Positions 8,359-16,568 of a stretch of 64,000 nucleotides of DNA are shown piece by piece. The translations under genes and the position numbers were made by a program. The notes under the pieces were generated by a model. It was not told where the DNA came from, did not search any database, and saw only the letters and a list, made by a program, of their open reading frames with translations. The stretch is from assembly GCF_016482685.1 (NCBI RefSeq), contig NZ_JACYHF010000006.1:186001-250000 (forward strand), written 5' to 3'. The stretch is from Streptomyces sp. DSM 110735. Lineage in GTDB: Bacteria; Actinomycetota; Actinomycetes; Streptomycetales; Streptomycetaceae. Positions within the stretch are counted from its first letter, which is position 1. Each line of letters opens with the position of its first letter.

Positions 8359-8682
8359 ATGCACAGCACCCTGATCGTGGCCCGCATGGCACCGGCCTCG
8401 GCCGAGCACGTCGCCGGGCTGTTCGACGCCTTCGACCGCACCGACATGCCCGATCGCATGGGCACCCGGCGCCGTCAGCTCTTCGAGTACCGGGGGCTCT
8501 ACTTCCACCTCCAGGACTTCGACGGGGACGACGGCGGGGACCGTATCGAGGACGCGAAGACCGACCCCCGGTTCGTCTCGATCAGCCAGGACCTCAAGCC
8601 GTACATCGAGGCGTACGACCCCGCGACCTGGCGCTCCCCCGCCGACGCCATGGCACGGCGCTTCTACGCGTGGAGGGCCTGA
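8359..8682 (+). CDS. TcmI-family type II polyketide cyclase
   Basis: The 107-residue protein matches the TcmI/JadI/PgaF family of small ferredoxin-fold cyclases. It has an N-terminal strand [11 protein letters not shown], a helix containing the conserved Phe/Asp region ([19 protein letters not shown]), and YFHLQDF and [15 protein letters not shown] segments. In angucycline assembly these cyclases close the later rings of the bent tetracycle. AGAAGGAGA lies just before ATG 8359. The stop codon overlaps the KS-alpha start by 1 nt (TGATG), so the two are translationally coupled. Confidence 0.88.
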   Translation: MHSTLIVARMAPASAEHVAGLFDAFDRTDMPDRMGTRRRQLFEYRGLYFHLQDFDGDDGGDRIEDAKTDPRFVSISQDLKPYIEAYDPATWRSPADAMARRFYAWRA

Positions 8683-9962
8683 TGGCCGGGGTGTCCGGGC
8701 GGCGGGTCGTCATCACCGGGGTCGGGGTCACCGCGCCGGGCGGGCAGGGCGCGAAGGCGTTCTGGGACCTGCTCACCGACGGTCGTACCGCCACCCGCCG
8801 TATCTCGTTCTTCGACCCCGCGCCGTTCCGCTCGCAGGTCGCCGCCGAGGTCGACTTCGACCCCGTGCTGTCGGGGCTGACCCCGCAGGAGGTCCGGCGG
8901 ATGGACCGGGCGGCGCAGTTCGCGGTGGTCACGGCCCGCGAGGCGGTCGCCGACAGCGGGCTCGCCTTCGAGGAGATCGATCCGCGCCGCACCGGTGTCA
9001 CCGTCGGCAGCGCGGTCGGCGCCACCATGGGGCTTGACCAGGAGTACCGCACGGTCTCCGACGGCGGGCGCCTGGAGCTGGTGGACCACACCTACGCCGT
9101 ACCGCATCTGTACAACTACATGGTGCCCAGCTCCTTCGCGACGGAGGTCGCCTGGGTGGTGGGCGCCGAGGGTCCGGCGACGGTCGTCTCCACGGGCTGC
9201 ACCTCGGGGCTCGACGCGGTCGGGCACGCCGCCGACCTGGTCCGGGACGGCACGGTGGACGTGATGATCGCGGGCGCCACGGACGCGCCCATCTCCCCGA
9301 TCACCCTCGCCTGCTTCGACGCGATCAAGGCGACGACCAACCGCAACGACGACCCCGAGCACGCCTCCCGGCCCTTCGACGCGAGCCGCAACGGCTTCGT
9401 GCTCGGGGAGGGTTCGGCGGTGTTCGTGCTTGAGGACCTGGAGCGGGCGCGGGCGCGCGGGGCGCGGATCTACGCCGAGGTCGCCGGGTACGCCACCCGC
9501 TCCAACGCCTTCCACATGACCGGTCTGCGCCCCGACGGCAAGGAGATGGCGGAGGCGATCCGCGTCGCACTCGACGAAGCCCGGCTGAACCCGGAGGACA
9601 TCGACTACGTCAACGCGCACGGCTCCGGCACCAAGCAGAACGACCGGCACGAGACCGCCGCGTTCAAGCGGAGCCTCGGCGAGCACGCCCACCGCACTCC
9701 GGTCAGCTCGATCAAGTCGATGATCGGTCACTCGCTGGGCGCCATCGGCTCGATCGAGATCGCCGCCTCCGTGCTCGCGATGGTCCACAACGTCGTACCG
9801 CCCACCGCGAACCTGCACACGCCCGACCCCGAGTGCGACCTGGACTACGTACCGCTGACGGCGCGTGACCAGCTCACGGACGCGGTGCTCTCGGTGGGCA
9901 GCGGGTTCGGCGGGTTCCAGAGCGCGATCGTGCTGGCCGGTCCCGAGCGGGAGGAGCGATGA
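8682..9962 (+). CDS. Type II PKS ketosynthase alpha (KS-alpha)
   Basis: The 426-residue ketosynthase carries out the decarboxylative condensations of the aromatic polyketide chain. The catalytic triad is visible: Cys173 in [11 protein letters not shown], His313 in [12 protein letters not shown], and His350 in [12 protein letters not shown]. Further conserved elements are [15 protein letters not shown] and the C-terminal [15 protein letters not shown] 8682 overlaps the cyclase stop by 1 nt, and the stop overlaps the CLF start in ATGA (9959-9962). Such coupling is typical of KS/CLF pairs, which act as a heterodimer. Length and motifs are normal. By gene order it is the homologue of pgaA/jadA/lanA. 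Confidence 0.95.
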   Translation: MAGVSGRRVVITGVGVTAPGGQGAKAFWDLLTDGRTATRRISFFDPAPFRSQVAAEVDFDPVLSGLTPQEVRRMDRAAQFAVVTAREAVADSGLAFEEIDPRRTGVTVGSAVGATMGLDQEYRTVSDGGRLELVDHTYAVPHLYNYMVPSSFATEVAWVVGAEGPATVVSTGCTSGLDAVGHAADLVRDGTVDVMIAGATDAPISPITLACFDAIKATTNRNDDPEHASRPFDASRNGFVLGEGSAVFVLEDLERARARGARIYAEVAGYATRSNAFHMTGLRPDGKEMAEAIRVALDEARLNPEDIDYVNAHGSGTKQNDRHETAAFKRSLGEHAHRTPVSSIKSMIGHSLGAIGSIEIAASVLAMVHNVVPPTANLHTPDPECDLDYVPLTARDQLTDAVLSVGSGFGGFQSAIVLAGPEREER

Positions 9963-11476
9963 CGCGGCGCACGCTGGTCACCGGACTGGGCGTGGTGGCG
10001 CCGACGGGGCTGGGCGTCGAGGAGTACTGGGCGGCGACGCTGGCCGGGCGGGGTGCGATCCGCCGGGTCACCCGCTTCGACCCCTCGCCTTATCCGTCCC
10101 GGCTGGCCGGGGAGATCTCCGGCTTCGACGCCGCCGCGCATCTGCCGGGCAGGCTGCTGCCGCAGACCGACCGGATGACCCGGCTCGCGCTGGTCGCGGC
10201 GGACTGGGCGTTCGCCGACGCGGGCGTGGTGCCGGGCGAGCTGCCCGAGTACGACGTCGGGGTGATCACCGCGAGCCACTCGGGCGGCTTCGAGTTCGGG
10301 CAGAACGAGCTGCGGGCGCTGTGGAGCAAGGGCGGTCAGCACGTCAGCGCGTACCAGTCGTTCGCCTGGTTCTACGCGGTCAACAGCGGCCAGATCTCGA
10401 TCCGCGGCGGACTGCGCGGACCCAGCAGTGTGGTCGTCAGCGACCAAGCGGGCGGTCTGGACGCCCTCGCGCAGGCGCGCCGCCAGATCCGCAAGGGCAC
10501 CCCGGTGGTGATCGCCGGGGCGGTGGACGCCTCGATCTGCCCCTGGGGCTGGGTGGCCCAGTTGACCAGCGGGCGCCTGAGCACCTCGGACGACCCCGCG
10601 CTCGCCTACCTCCCCTTCGACGACCGGGCGGCGGGCCATGTCCCCGGCGAGGGCGGTGCCCTGCTCGTCCTGGAGTCCGCCGACCACGCCCGTCGACGGG
10701 GTGCGCCACGGGTCTACGGCGAGATCGCGGGTCACGCCGCCACGGTGGACCCGCGACCGGGCACCGACCGCGCCCCGACCCTCCAGCACGCCATCGAACT
10801 GGCGCTCGCCGACGCGGGGTTGGAGCCCGCCGACATCGACGTGGTGTTCGCGGACGCGGCGGCGGTCCCGGAGCTGGACCGGTCCGAGGCGGAGGCGATC
10901 ACCAAGGTGTTCGGCGTCCGCGCGGTACCGGTGACCGCGCCGAAGACGACCACCGGGCGCCTGTACTCCGGCGCCGCACCGCTCGACCTGGCCGCCGCGC
11001 TGCTGTCGATCCGCGACGGCGTCATCCCGCCGACCACCGGCTCCGTGCCCTCCCCCGCCTACGACATCGACCTGGTGACCGGCGCCCCGCGTCCGGCGCC
11101 GGTGCGCACCGCCCTGGTGCTCGCCCGTGGCCACGGCGGGTTCAACTCCGCGCTGGTCGTCCGGGCCGCCGCCTCCTTCACCTCCGCGACGAAAGGTCCA
11201 CCTCCCATGTCCGCCACGGAATTCACGCTGTCCGACCTGAGGACGATCCTCCTGGAAGCCGCCGGGACCGACGAGACCGTCGATCTGGACGGCGACATCC
11301 TCGACCTCGACTTCCAGGACCTCGGCTACGAGTCGCTCGCCCTGCTGGAGACCGCCGGGCGCATCGAGCGGACGTACGGCATCAGCCTGGACGAGGAGGC
11401 TCTCGCCGACGCCCGTACGCCCCGGCTGCTCGTCGACCTGGTCAACGCCCATCTGCCGGCCGCCCGCGCCGTCTGA
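9959..11476 (+). CDS. Chain length factor (KS-beta) fused in frame to acyl carrier protein
   Basis: One uninterrupted 505-codon frame encodes a CLF (residues 1 to about 405) and a complete ACP (417-505). The CLF part has Gln163 ([12 protein letters not shown]) where KS-alpha has the active Cys, the hallmark of KS-beta. The ACP part has [11 protein letters not shown] with the phosphopantetheine Ser459 and ordinary length. The junction, residues 401-416 ([16 protein letters not shown]), has no stop codon in any of the three frames, so a single missed or added base would not restore a normal CLF stop. An internal ATG (11207) with a modest GAAAGG site could also make free ACP. In nearly all type II PKS clusters these are two genes. 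Confidence 0.9.
   Translation: MTRRTLVTGLGVVAPTGLGVEEYWAATLAGRGAIRRVTRFDPSPYPSRLAGEISGFDAAAHLPGRLLPQTDRMTRLALVAADWAFADAGVVPGELPEYDVGVITASHSGGFEFGQNELRALWSKGGQHVSAYQSFAWFYAVNSGQISIRGGLRGPSSVVVSDQAGGLDALAQARRQIRKGTPVVIAGAVDASICPWGWVAQLTSGRLSTSDDPALAYLPFDDRAAGHVPGEGGALLVLESADHARRRGAPRVYGEIAGHAATVDPRPGTDRAPTLQHAIELALADAGLEPADIDVVFADAAAVPELDRSEAEAITKVFGVRAVPVTAPKTTTGRLYSGAAPLDLAAALLSIRDGVIPPTTGSVPSPAYDIDLVTGAPRPAPVRTALVLARGHGGFNSALVVRAAASFTSATKGPPPMSATEFTLSDLRTILLEAAGTDETVDLDGDILDLDFQDLGYESLALLETAGRIERTYGISLDEEALADARTPRLLVDLVNAHLPAARAV
11207..11476 (+). other. Possible internal translation start giving free ACP
   Basis: ATG 11207 corresponds to codon 417 of the CLF-ACP frame. GAAAGG (11191-11196) lies 10 nt upstream, a suboptimal but possible ribosome binding site. 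The product would be an 89-residue ACP with its Ser at position 43, the normal size and place for type II ACPs. Whether fused, free or both forms are made cannot be decided from sequence. Confidence 0.5.
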
Positions 11477-11495
11477 CCGGAGGGACTTTCCGCTC

Positions 11496-12278
11496 ATGAC
11501 CGACAACGGCAGGGTCGCGCTGGTCACCGGCGCCACCAGCGGTATCGGGCTCGCCTCGGCGCGGCTGCTGGCCGGGCAGGGGCACCGGGTCTTCCTGTGC
11601 GCCCGGGACGCGACGGCGGTCGCGGACACCGTCAAGTCACTGCAGAACGAGGGCTTCGACGTCGACGGCACCACCGGTGACGTGCGCTTCAAGGAGCAGG
11701 TCGCGGAGGTGGTGCGGGCGGCGGTCGCCCGGTTCGGACCCATCGACGTGCTGGTCAACAACGCCGGGCGGTCCGGCGGCGGGGTCACCGCCGACATCGC
11801 CGACGAGCTGTGGGACGACGTGATCGCGACCAACCTCACCAGTGTGTTCGTGGTGACGCGCGAGGTGCTCACCTCCGGCGGGATGCGGCACAAGAAGCGC
11901 GGCCGGATCATCAACATCGCCTCCACGGCGGGCAAACAGGGCGTGGTGCTCGGCGCCCCCTACTCGGCGTCCAAGCACGGTGTCGTCGGCTTCACCAAGG
12001 CGCTGGGCAACGAACTCGCCCCGACCGGCATCACCGTCAACGCGGTCTGCCCCGGCTATGTGGAGACGCCCATGGCCCAGCGGGTGCGCGCCGGGTACGC
12101 CGCCGCCTACGACACCACCGAGGACGCCATCCTGGAGAAGTTCCAGGCGAAGATCCCGCTCGGCCGCTACTCCACGCCCGAGGAGGTCGCCGGACTGGTC
12201 GGCTACCTCGCCTCCGACACCGCCGCCTCGATCACCGGGCAGGCACTCAACGTCTGCGGCGGACTCGGCAACTTCTGA
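11496..12278 (+). CDS. C-9 ketoreductase, ActIII-like SDR
   Basis: The 260-residue SDR reduces the first-ring carbonyl (C-9) of the nascent polyketide, judging by its close match to ActIII. It has the cofactor motif TGATSGIG at residues 11-18, Asn90 in NNAG, and the catalytic set Asn113, Ser143, Tyr156 and Lys160 (YSASKHG). The family-specific C-terminus is ALNVCGGLGNF. The substrate-side loop reads GRSGGG where ActIII has GRPGGG. GGAGGGA lies upstream of ATG 11496, 19 nt after the ACP stop. Gene order matches pgaD/jadE. Confidence 0.92.
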   Translation: MTDNGRVALVTGATSGIGLASARLLAGQGHRVFLCARDATAVADTVKSLQNEGFDVDGTTGDVRFKEQVAEVVRAAVARFGPIDVLVNNAGRSGGGVTADIADELWDDVIATNLTSVFVVTREVLTSGGMRHKKRGRIINIASTAGKQGVVLGAPYSASKHGVVGFTKALGNELAPTGITVNAVCPGYVETPMAQRVRAGYAAAYDTTEDAILEKFQAKIPLGRYSTPEEVAGLVGYLASDTAASITGQALNVCGGLGNF

Positions 12279-12356
12279 GCCCGAGCGCGCTTTCCGGGCG
12301 CATGTTCCGGGCGCCGAGCGTCCCCTCAAGTCCGAGGAATCAAAGGAGAGTTCACG

Positions 12357-13295
12357 ATGACCGTCCGCGAGGTCGAGCACGCGATCACCGTGCACGCCCC
12401 GGCCGCCGAGGTCTACCGGCTGCTCGCCGAGGTGGAGAACTGGCCACGGCTGTTCCCGCCGTCGGTGTACGTCGAGTATCTGGAACGGGAGGGGAACCAG
12501 GAGCGCATCCGGATCTGGGCCACCGCCAACGGCGAGGCGAAGAACTGGACTTCACGGCGCGACCTGGACCCGGAGGGGCTACGCATCACCTTCCGCCAGG
12601 AGGTGTCCGCGCCGCCGGTCGCCGAGATGAGCGGCACCTGGATCGTCGAACCGCGCGGCGAACGGGAGACGCGTCTGCGGCTGCTGCACTCCTATCGCGC
12701 GGTGGACGACGACCCCGAGGGACTGGAGTGGATCGACCGTGCCGTCGACCGCAACAGCAGCGAAGAGCTGCCCGGGGTCAAGGCGGGTCTCGAACAGGCG
12801 GCGGACACCGCCGACTTGACCCTGTCCTTCGTGGACTCCGTACAGGTCGAGGGGTCGGCGAAGGATCTGTACGACTTCGTGAACGAGGCAGACCGGTGGA
12901 CCGAGCGGCTGCCGCACGTCAGCACGGTCCGGCTCACCGAGGACGTGCCCGGACTCCAGGTGCTGCGCATGGAGACCCGGGCCGTCGACGGCTCGACGCA
13001 CACCACGGAGTCGGTGCGGGTGTGCTTCCCGCATCACCGGATCGCGTACAAGCAGACCACGCTGCCCGCGCTGATGACCCTGCACACCGGTCGCTGGGAG
13101 TTCCGTACCGAGGACGACGGGACGGTGACCGCCGCGTCGCAGCACACCGTCGTGCTCAACCCGGACACCATCGGCAAGGTCCTGGGTCCGGACGCGGGCG
13201 TGCCCGAGGCGCGGGCGTTCGTCCGCGAGGCGCTCGGCGCCAACAGCCGGGCGACCCTGGAGCACGCCAAGCGGTACGCGGAAGAGCGGCGTTGA
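12357..13295 (+). CDS. Didomain aromatase/cyclase, ActVII/PgaL-like
   Basis: The 312-residue protein contains two START/SRPBCC helix-grip domains. The first (about 1-145) carries AAEVYRLLAEVENWPRLFPP and WTSRRDLD. The second (about 155-305) carries AKDLYDFVNEADRWTERLPH. Didomain ARO/CYCs act on C-9-reduced chains and perform first-ring cyclisation and aromatisation, consistent with the ketoreductase just upstream. AAAGGAG precedes ATG 12357 closely. The TGA stop overlaps the presumed TTG start of the next gene in TTGA (13292-13295). Gene order matches pgaL. Confidence 0.9.
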   Translation: MTVREVEHAITVHAPAAEVYRLLAEVENWPRLFPPSVYVEYLEREGNQERIRIWATANGEAKNWTSRRDLDPEGLRITFRQEVSAPPVAEMSGTWIVEPRGERETRLRLLHSYRAVDDDPEGLEWIDRAVDRNSSEELPGVKAGLEQAADTADLTLSFVDSVQVEGSAKDLYDFVNEADRWTERLPHVSTVRLTEDVPGLQVLRMETRAVDGSTHTTESVRVCFPHHRIAYKQTTLPALMTLHTGRWEFRTEDDGTVTAASQHTVVLNPDTIGKVLGPDAGVPEARAFVREALGANSRATLEHAKRYAEERR

Positions 13296-15292
13296 CCCCG
13301 GCGGTGGTCGTCGTCGGAGCCGGACCCGTCGGTCTGCTCCTCGCCGGTGACCTCGCGGCGCGGGGCGTGCCGACCGTGGTGCTGGAGCGGCTCACCGAGC
13401 CGATGACCGAGTCCCGTGCCTCCACCCTGCACACCCGCACGATGGAACTCCTTGAGGAGCGCGGCGTCCTCGACCGACTGGGTCCGCTGCCGGACGGCGG
13501 TCCGGGACACTTCGGCGGACTGCGCCTGGACCTGACCGCCGCCGACCCCGCACACCGCTGGGCCGGGCAGTGGAAGTGTGCGCAGACCCGGCTCGAAGCG
13601 GTGCTCCAGGAACGCGCGCGGGACCTCGGCGCGGACGTGCGGCGCGGGCGGCGCCTGGTCGCGCTGCGGGACCGGGGTGGCGACGTCCTCGTGGAGAGCG
13701 TCGCCACCGACGGCCACCGCGAGCGGCTGACCTGCGCGTACGTCGTGGGCTGCGACGGGAGCGACAGCAGCGTCCGGCGCCTGGCGTCCATCGGCTTCGA
13801 AGGGAGCGCGGCCCGGCGCGAGATGCTCCGCGCGGACGTCGCCGGGCTCGACGTCCCCGACCGGCGCTTCGAGCGGCACCCGCGCGGACTCGCCACCGCG
13901 CACCGCTGGCCGGACGGCAGCACCCGGGTCATGGTCCACGTCTTCGGCACCGCCCCCGCACGGCGCCCGGGACCGCCCGCGTACGCGGAGGTGGTGTCCG
14001 CGTGGGCGGAGGTGACCGGCGAGGACATCGGGCACGGCACCCCGCTGTGGCTGAACGCCTTCGACGACACCCGGCGCCAGGCGGTCGGCTACCGCCACGG
14101 TCGGGTGTTCCTCGCGGGCGACGCCGCGCACGTCCAGATGCCGGTGGGCGGCCAGGCGCTCAACCTCGGTCTCCAGGACGCCGCCGAGCTGGGCACCCGG
14201 CTCCCCGACGGCGACCTCGACGGCTACGACCGGGTCCGCCGCCCGGCCGGCGCCCGCACCCTCGCCGACATCCAGGCGCAGTCGTCCCTGCTGCTCGGCG
14301 GACCGGAGGTGGAGCCCATGCGTCAGCTTTTCGCGGAACTGCTGGAACTCGGTTCCGTACGACGGCACTTGGCGCGGCGGATCAGCGGTGTCGGTGCGAC
14401 GCCGCCACGACCACCCGCGTCCGCCGTCGAGAAGGAACAAGGCGAGCTGCGCCCGCCCGTCATCGGCACGGAACCACCCGCCATCGAAGAGAACCCCAGG
14501 AACAGCAGCAACAGGAGGTCCGTCATGAGCAGGCTCACGGGCAAGACCGCGCTGGTGACCGGTTCGAGCCGGGGCATCGGTCGCGCCGTGGCCCGACGTC
14601 TCGCGGAGGAGGGCGCGTTGGTCGCCGTCCACTATGCCAGCGCCGAGGACGCGGCGCGGGAGACGGTCGAGTCGATCGAGCGCGACGGTGGCCGTGCCTT
14701 CGCCGTCCGCGCCGAACTCGGCGTCCCGGGCGATGTGCACGAGCTGTTCCTCGGGGTCGAGCAAGGACTCAAGGAGCGCACCGGCGAGGCGGCGCTGGAC
14801 ATCGTCGTCAACAACGCGGGTGTCACCACACCGGCCGGTCTCCAGCCGGAGGACGTCACGCCCGAGGAGTTCGACCGGCTTTTCGCGGTCAACGCCAAGG
14901 CGCCCTTCTTCGTCGTCCAGCGCGCGCTGCCGCTGCTGCGCGAGGGGGGCAGGATCGTCAACATCTCCTCCGGTCTCACCCGGTTCGCCAGCCCCGACCA
15001 GGTCGCCTACGCGATGACCAAGGGCGCGATCGAGCAGCTCTCGCTGCACTTCGCCCGCCATCTCGCGCCGCGCGGCATCACCGTCAACAGCGTGGCGCCC
15101 GGCATCACCGACAACGGCAGCGCGCTGTTCGACATCCCCGAAGCGGTCGAGCAGATGGCCCAGTTGTCCGCGTTCAAGCGGGTCGGCAGGGCGGTGGACG
15201 TGGCCGACGTGGTCACCTTCCTCGCCTCCGACGAGGCCCGCTGGATCACGGGCGCGTTCATCGACGCCAGCGGCGGCACGCTGCTCGGCTGA
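13292..15292 (+). CDS. Flavoprotein oxygenase-SDR fusion, PgaM-like
   Basis: The 666-residue fusion has an FAD monooxygenase half (1 to about 365; VVVVGAGPVGLLLAGDL, VVGCDGSDSSVR, GDAAHVQMPVGGQALNLGLQD). A Pro/Glu-rich linker (about 366-411) follows, then a complete SDR (412-666; TGSSRGIG, NNAG, and YAMTK as the YxxxK motif). The oxygenase half stops where the PgaE-like protein at 6845 begins its C-terminal thioredoxin-like domain, so that domain is absent. PgaM of the gaudimycin pathway is, to my knowledge, such an oxygenase-reductase fusion; family roles are 2,3-dehydration/hydroxylation and C-6 ketoreduction. TTG 13292 overlaps the cyclase stop; GTG 13304 is an alternative start. A perfect internal ribosome binding site precedes codon 412. 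Confidence 0.85.
   Translation: MTPAVVVVGAGPVGLLLAGDLAARGVPTVVLERLTEPMTESRASTLHTRTMELLEERGVLDRLGPLPDGGPGHFGGLRLDLTAADPAHRWAGQWKCAQTRLEAVLQERARDLGADVRRGRRLVALRDRGGDVLVESVATDGHRERLTCAYVVGCDGSDSSVRRLASIGFEGSAARREMLRADVAGLDVPDRRFERHPRGLATAHRWPDGSTRVMVHVFGTAPARRPGPPAYAEVVSAWAEVTGEDIGHGTPLWLNAFDDTRRQAVGYRHGRVFLAGDAAHVQMPVGGQALNLGLQDAAELGTRLPDGDLDGYDRVRRPAGARTLADIQAQSSLLLGGPEVEPMRQLFAELLELGSVRRHLARRISGVGATPPRPPASAVEKEQGELRPPVIGTEPPAIEENPRNSSNRRSVMSRLTGKTALVTGSSRGIGRAVARRLAEEGALVAVHYASAEDAARETVESIERDGGRAFAVRAELGVPGDVHELFLGVEQGLKERTGEAALDIVVNNAGVTTPAGLQPEDVTPEEFDRLFAVNAKAPFFVVQRALPLLREGGRIVNISSGLTRFASPDQVAYAMTKGAIEQLSLHFARHLAPRGITVNSVAPGITDNGSALFDIPEAVEQMAQLSAFKRVGRAVDVADVVTFLASDEARWITGAFIDASGGTLLG
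14525..15292 (+). other. Internal start for a free SDR ketoreductase (PgaMred-like)
   Basis: AGGAGGT (14513-14519) is a perfect Shine-Dalgarno sequence 5 nt before ATG 14525, inside the fusion gene and in the same frame. Translation from here gives a 255-residue SDR that begins at its own natural N-terminus (MSRLTGKTALVTG). Free reductase is therefore very likely made beside the fusion, as I recall being described for PgaM. Confidence 0.75.
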
Positions 15293-15345
15293 CCGGACCC
15301 GACGCCGACGAGACGAGCCGACGAGACGAACGGAGACGGCAGCCG

Positions 15346-15513
15346 ATGACGACCGTGCCGTACGACCGCCCCCGCGCCCCGGCCGACGACCCGGGCGAGC
15401 CCGGTGATCTGCGCGCCCTGGTGGCCCGCGTGTTCGCCACGCTCCCGCGCCGGACGCCGGCGCCCGCGCGGACCGCGCCCGCCCATCCGCCCCTGCTGCG
15501 AACGGAGACCTGA
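15346..15513 (+). CDS. Small hypothetical protein within the polyketide operon
   Basis: A 55-codon ORF fills the space between the SDR stop and the LLM oxidoreductase start. ATG 15346 has GGAG about 11 nt upstream, and its TGA is 2 nt before the next ATG (TGACGATG), an arrangement typical of coupled genes. The product (begins MTTVPYDRPRAPADD) is Pro/Ala/Arg-rich with one predicted short helix (GDLRALVARVFATL). No family is recognised. It may be a real small protein or a leader that couples translation of the downstream oxidoreductase. Confidence 0.5.
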   Translation: MTTVPYDRPRAPADDPGEPGDLRALVARVFATLPRRTPAPARTAPAHPPLLRTET

Positions 15514-15515
15514 CG

Positions 15516-16568
15516 ATGGACGTCGGACTGCTCTTCGACCTGCGCAACCCCGAGGCGTGGCACCGGCCGTGGGCCGACCACTACGCCCGCTGCCTGGAGT
15601 ACTGCGAGGAGGCGGACCGGCGGGGAGCCGGGGGTGTGTGGTTCACCGAGCACCACCTCTTCGAGGACGGCTATCTGCCGCAGCCGCTGACCTTCGCCGC
15701 GGCGGCCGCCGCCCGCACCCGCCGGGTCCGCGTCGGCACCGCCGTCGTCCTGCCCAACCTCCACAAGCCGGCCCAGCTCGCCGAGGACGCCGCGCTCGTC
15801 GACCTCATCAGCGGCGGTCGGCTTGAGGTCGGCTTCGGCGCGGGCTACCGGATACCCGAGTACCGGCTGTTCGGCGCCGACTACGGGCGCCGCTTCCGCC
15901 AGGTCGAGACCAACATCCGCGAGGTGCGCAGGCTGTGGGAGGAGAACGGGATCACCCCCGGACCGCTCCAGTCGCCGGTGCCGCTGTGGGGCGGCTTCTA
16001 CGGCCCGCGCGGCGCCCGGCTCGCGGGGCGCCTCGGCATCGGGCTGCTGCACATCAACCACGAGATGTACGGCCCCTACCGCGAGGGACTCGTCGAGGGC
16101 GGCCACGACCCCGACACCGCCCGGGTGTCGGACCTGCTGCCCGTCATCCTGGCCGACGACCCGGAGGCGGCGTGGCCACGGGTCGCCCCCCATCTCGCCC
16201 ACCAGATGAACACCTACCAGCAGGGTTCGCTGGAGGGCACCGACGTGCCGCGTCCGCCGCTGCTGAAGGCGGAGGACTTCCCGCAGCCGCCGCCCGGGGA
16301 CGGCTCCTGGTCGCTGCTGGAGATCCTCACTCCGGAGGAGGCGGCACGGCGCATCCACGAGCGGATCAGGGGGCTGCCGGTACGGCATCTGATCTTCTGG
16401 GCGAGCATCGCGGGGATGCCGGACGACCTGGTCGTCCGCAACATCGAGCTGATCAGCGAGCGGCTGCCCGCGCTGCTCGCGGAACGGGCGGCGGCGGAGG
16501 CGGGGACGGCCGGTGTCTCCGGGACGGCAGGAGCGGCGGAGGCTGCCGGGGCGTTCAGCCGTGGCTGA
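15516..16568 (+). CDS. LLM-class flavin-dependent oxidoreductase
   Basis: The 350-residue luciferase-like monooxygenase fold is shown by VWFTEHHLFEDGYLPQPL at about residues 41-58, the bacterial-luciferase region (GTAVVLPNLHKPAQLAEDAA) and GGRLEVGFGAGYR. Such enzymes use FMNH2 (as oxygenases) or F420 (as hydride-transfer enzymes). The EHH motif and absence of an obvious F420 signature favour the FMN-dependent group, but this is not certain. In landomycin biosynthesis a flavin reductase/monooxygenase pair adds a ring hydroxyl, so a comparable hydroxylation or Baeyer-Villiger step is plausible here with the FMN reductase at 17772. The tail (last 35 residues) is low-complexity Ala/Gly. The MFS gene overlaps its 3' end. 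Confidence 0.85.
   Translation: MDVGLLFDLRNPEAWHRPWADHYARCLEYCEEADRRGAGGVWFTEHHLFEDGYLPQPLTFAAAAAARTRRVRVGTAVVLPNLHKPAQLAEDAALVDLISGGRLEVGFGAGYRIPEYRLFGADYGRRFRQVETNIREVRRLWEENGITPGPLQSPVPLWGGFYGPRGARLAGRLGIGLLHINHEMYGPYREGLVEGGHDPDTARVSDLLPVILADDPEAAWPRVAPHLAHQMNTYQQGSLEGTDVPRPPLLKAEDFPQPPPGDGSWSLLEILTPEEAARRIHERIRGLPVRHLIFWASIAGMPDDLVVRNIELISERLPALLAERAAAEAGTAGVSGTAGAAEAAGAFSRG

Noticed and set aside
11160..11207. CLF-ACP fusion as a simple frameshift artefact
   Set aside because: No stop codon is present in any of the three frames in the junction, so adding or removing one base would not give a normal CLF end. A substitution (for example AAA to TAA) is still possible, hence the resequencing suggestion.
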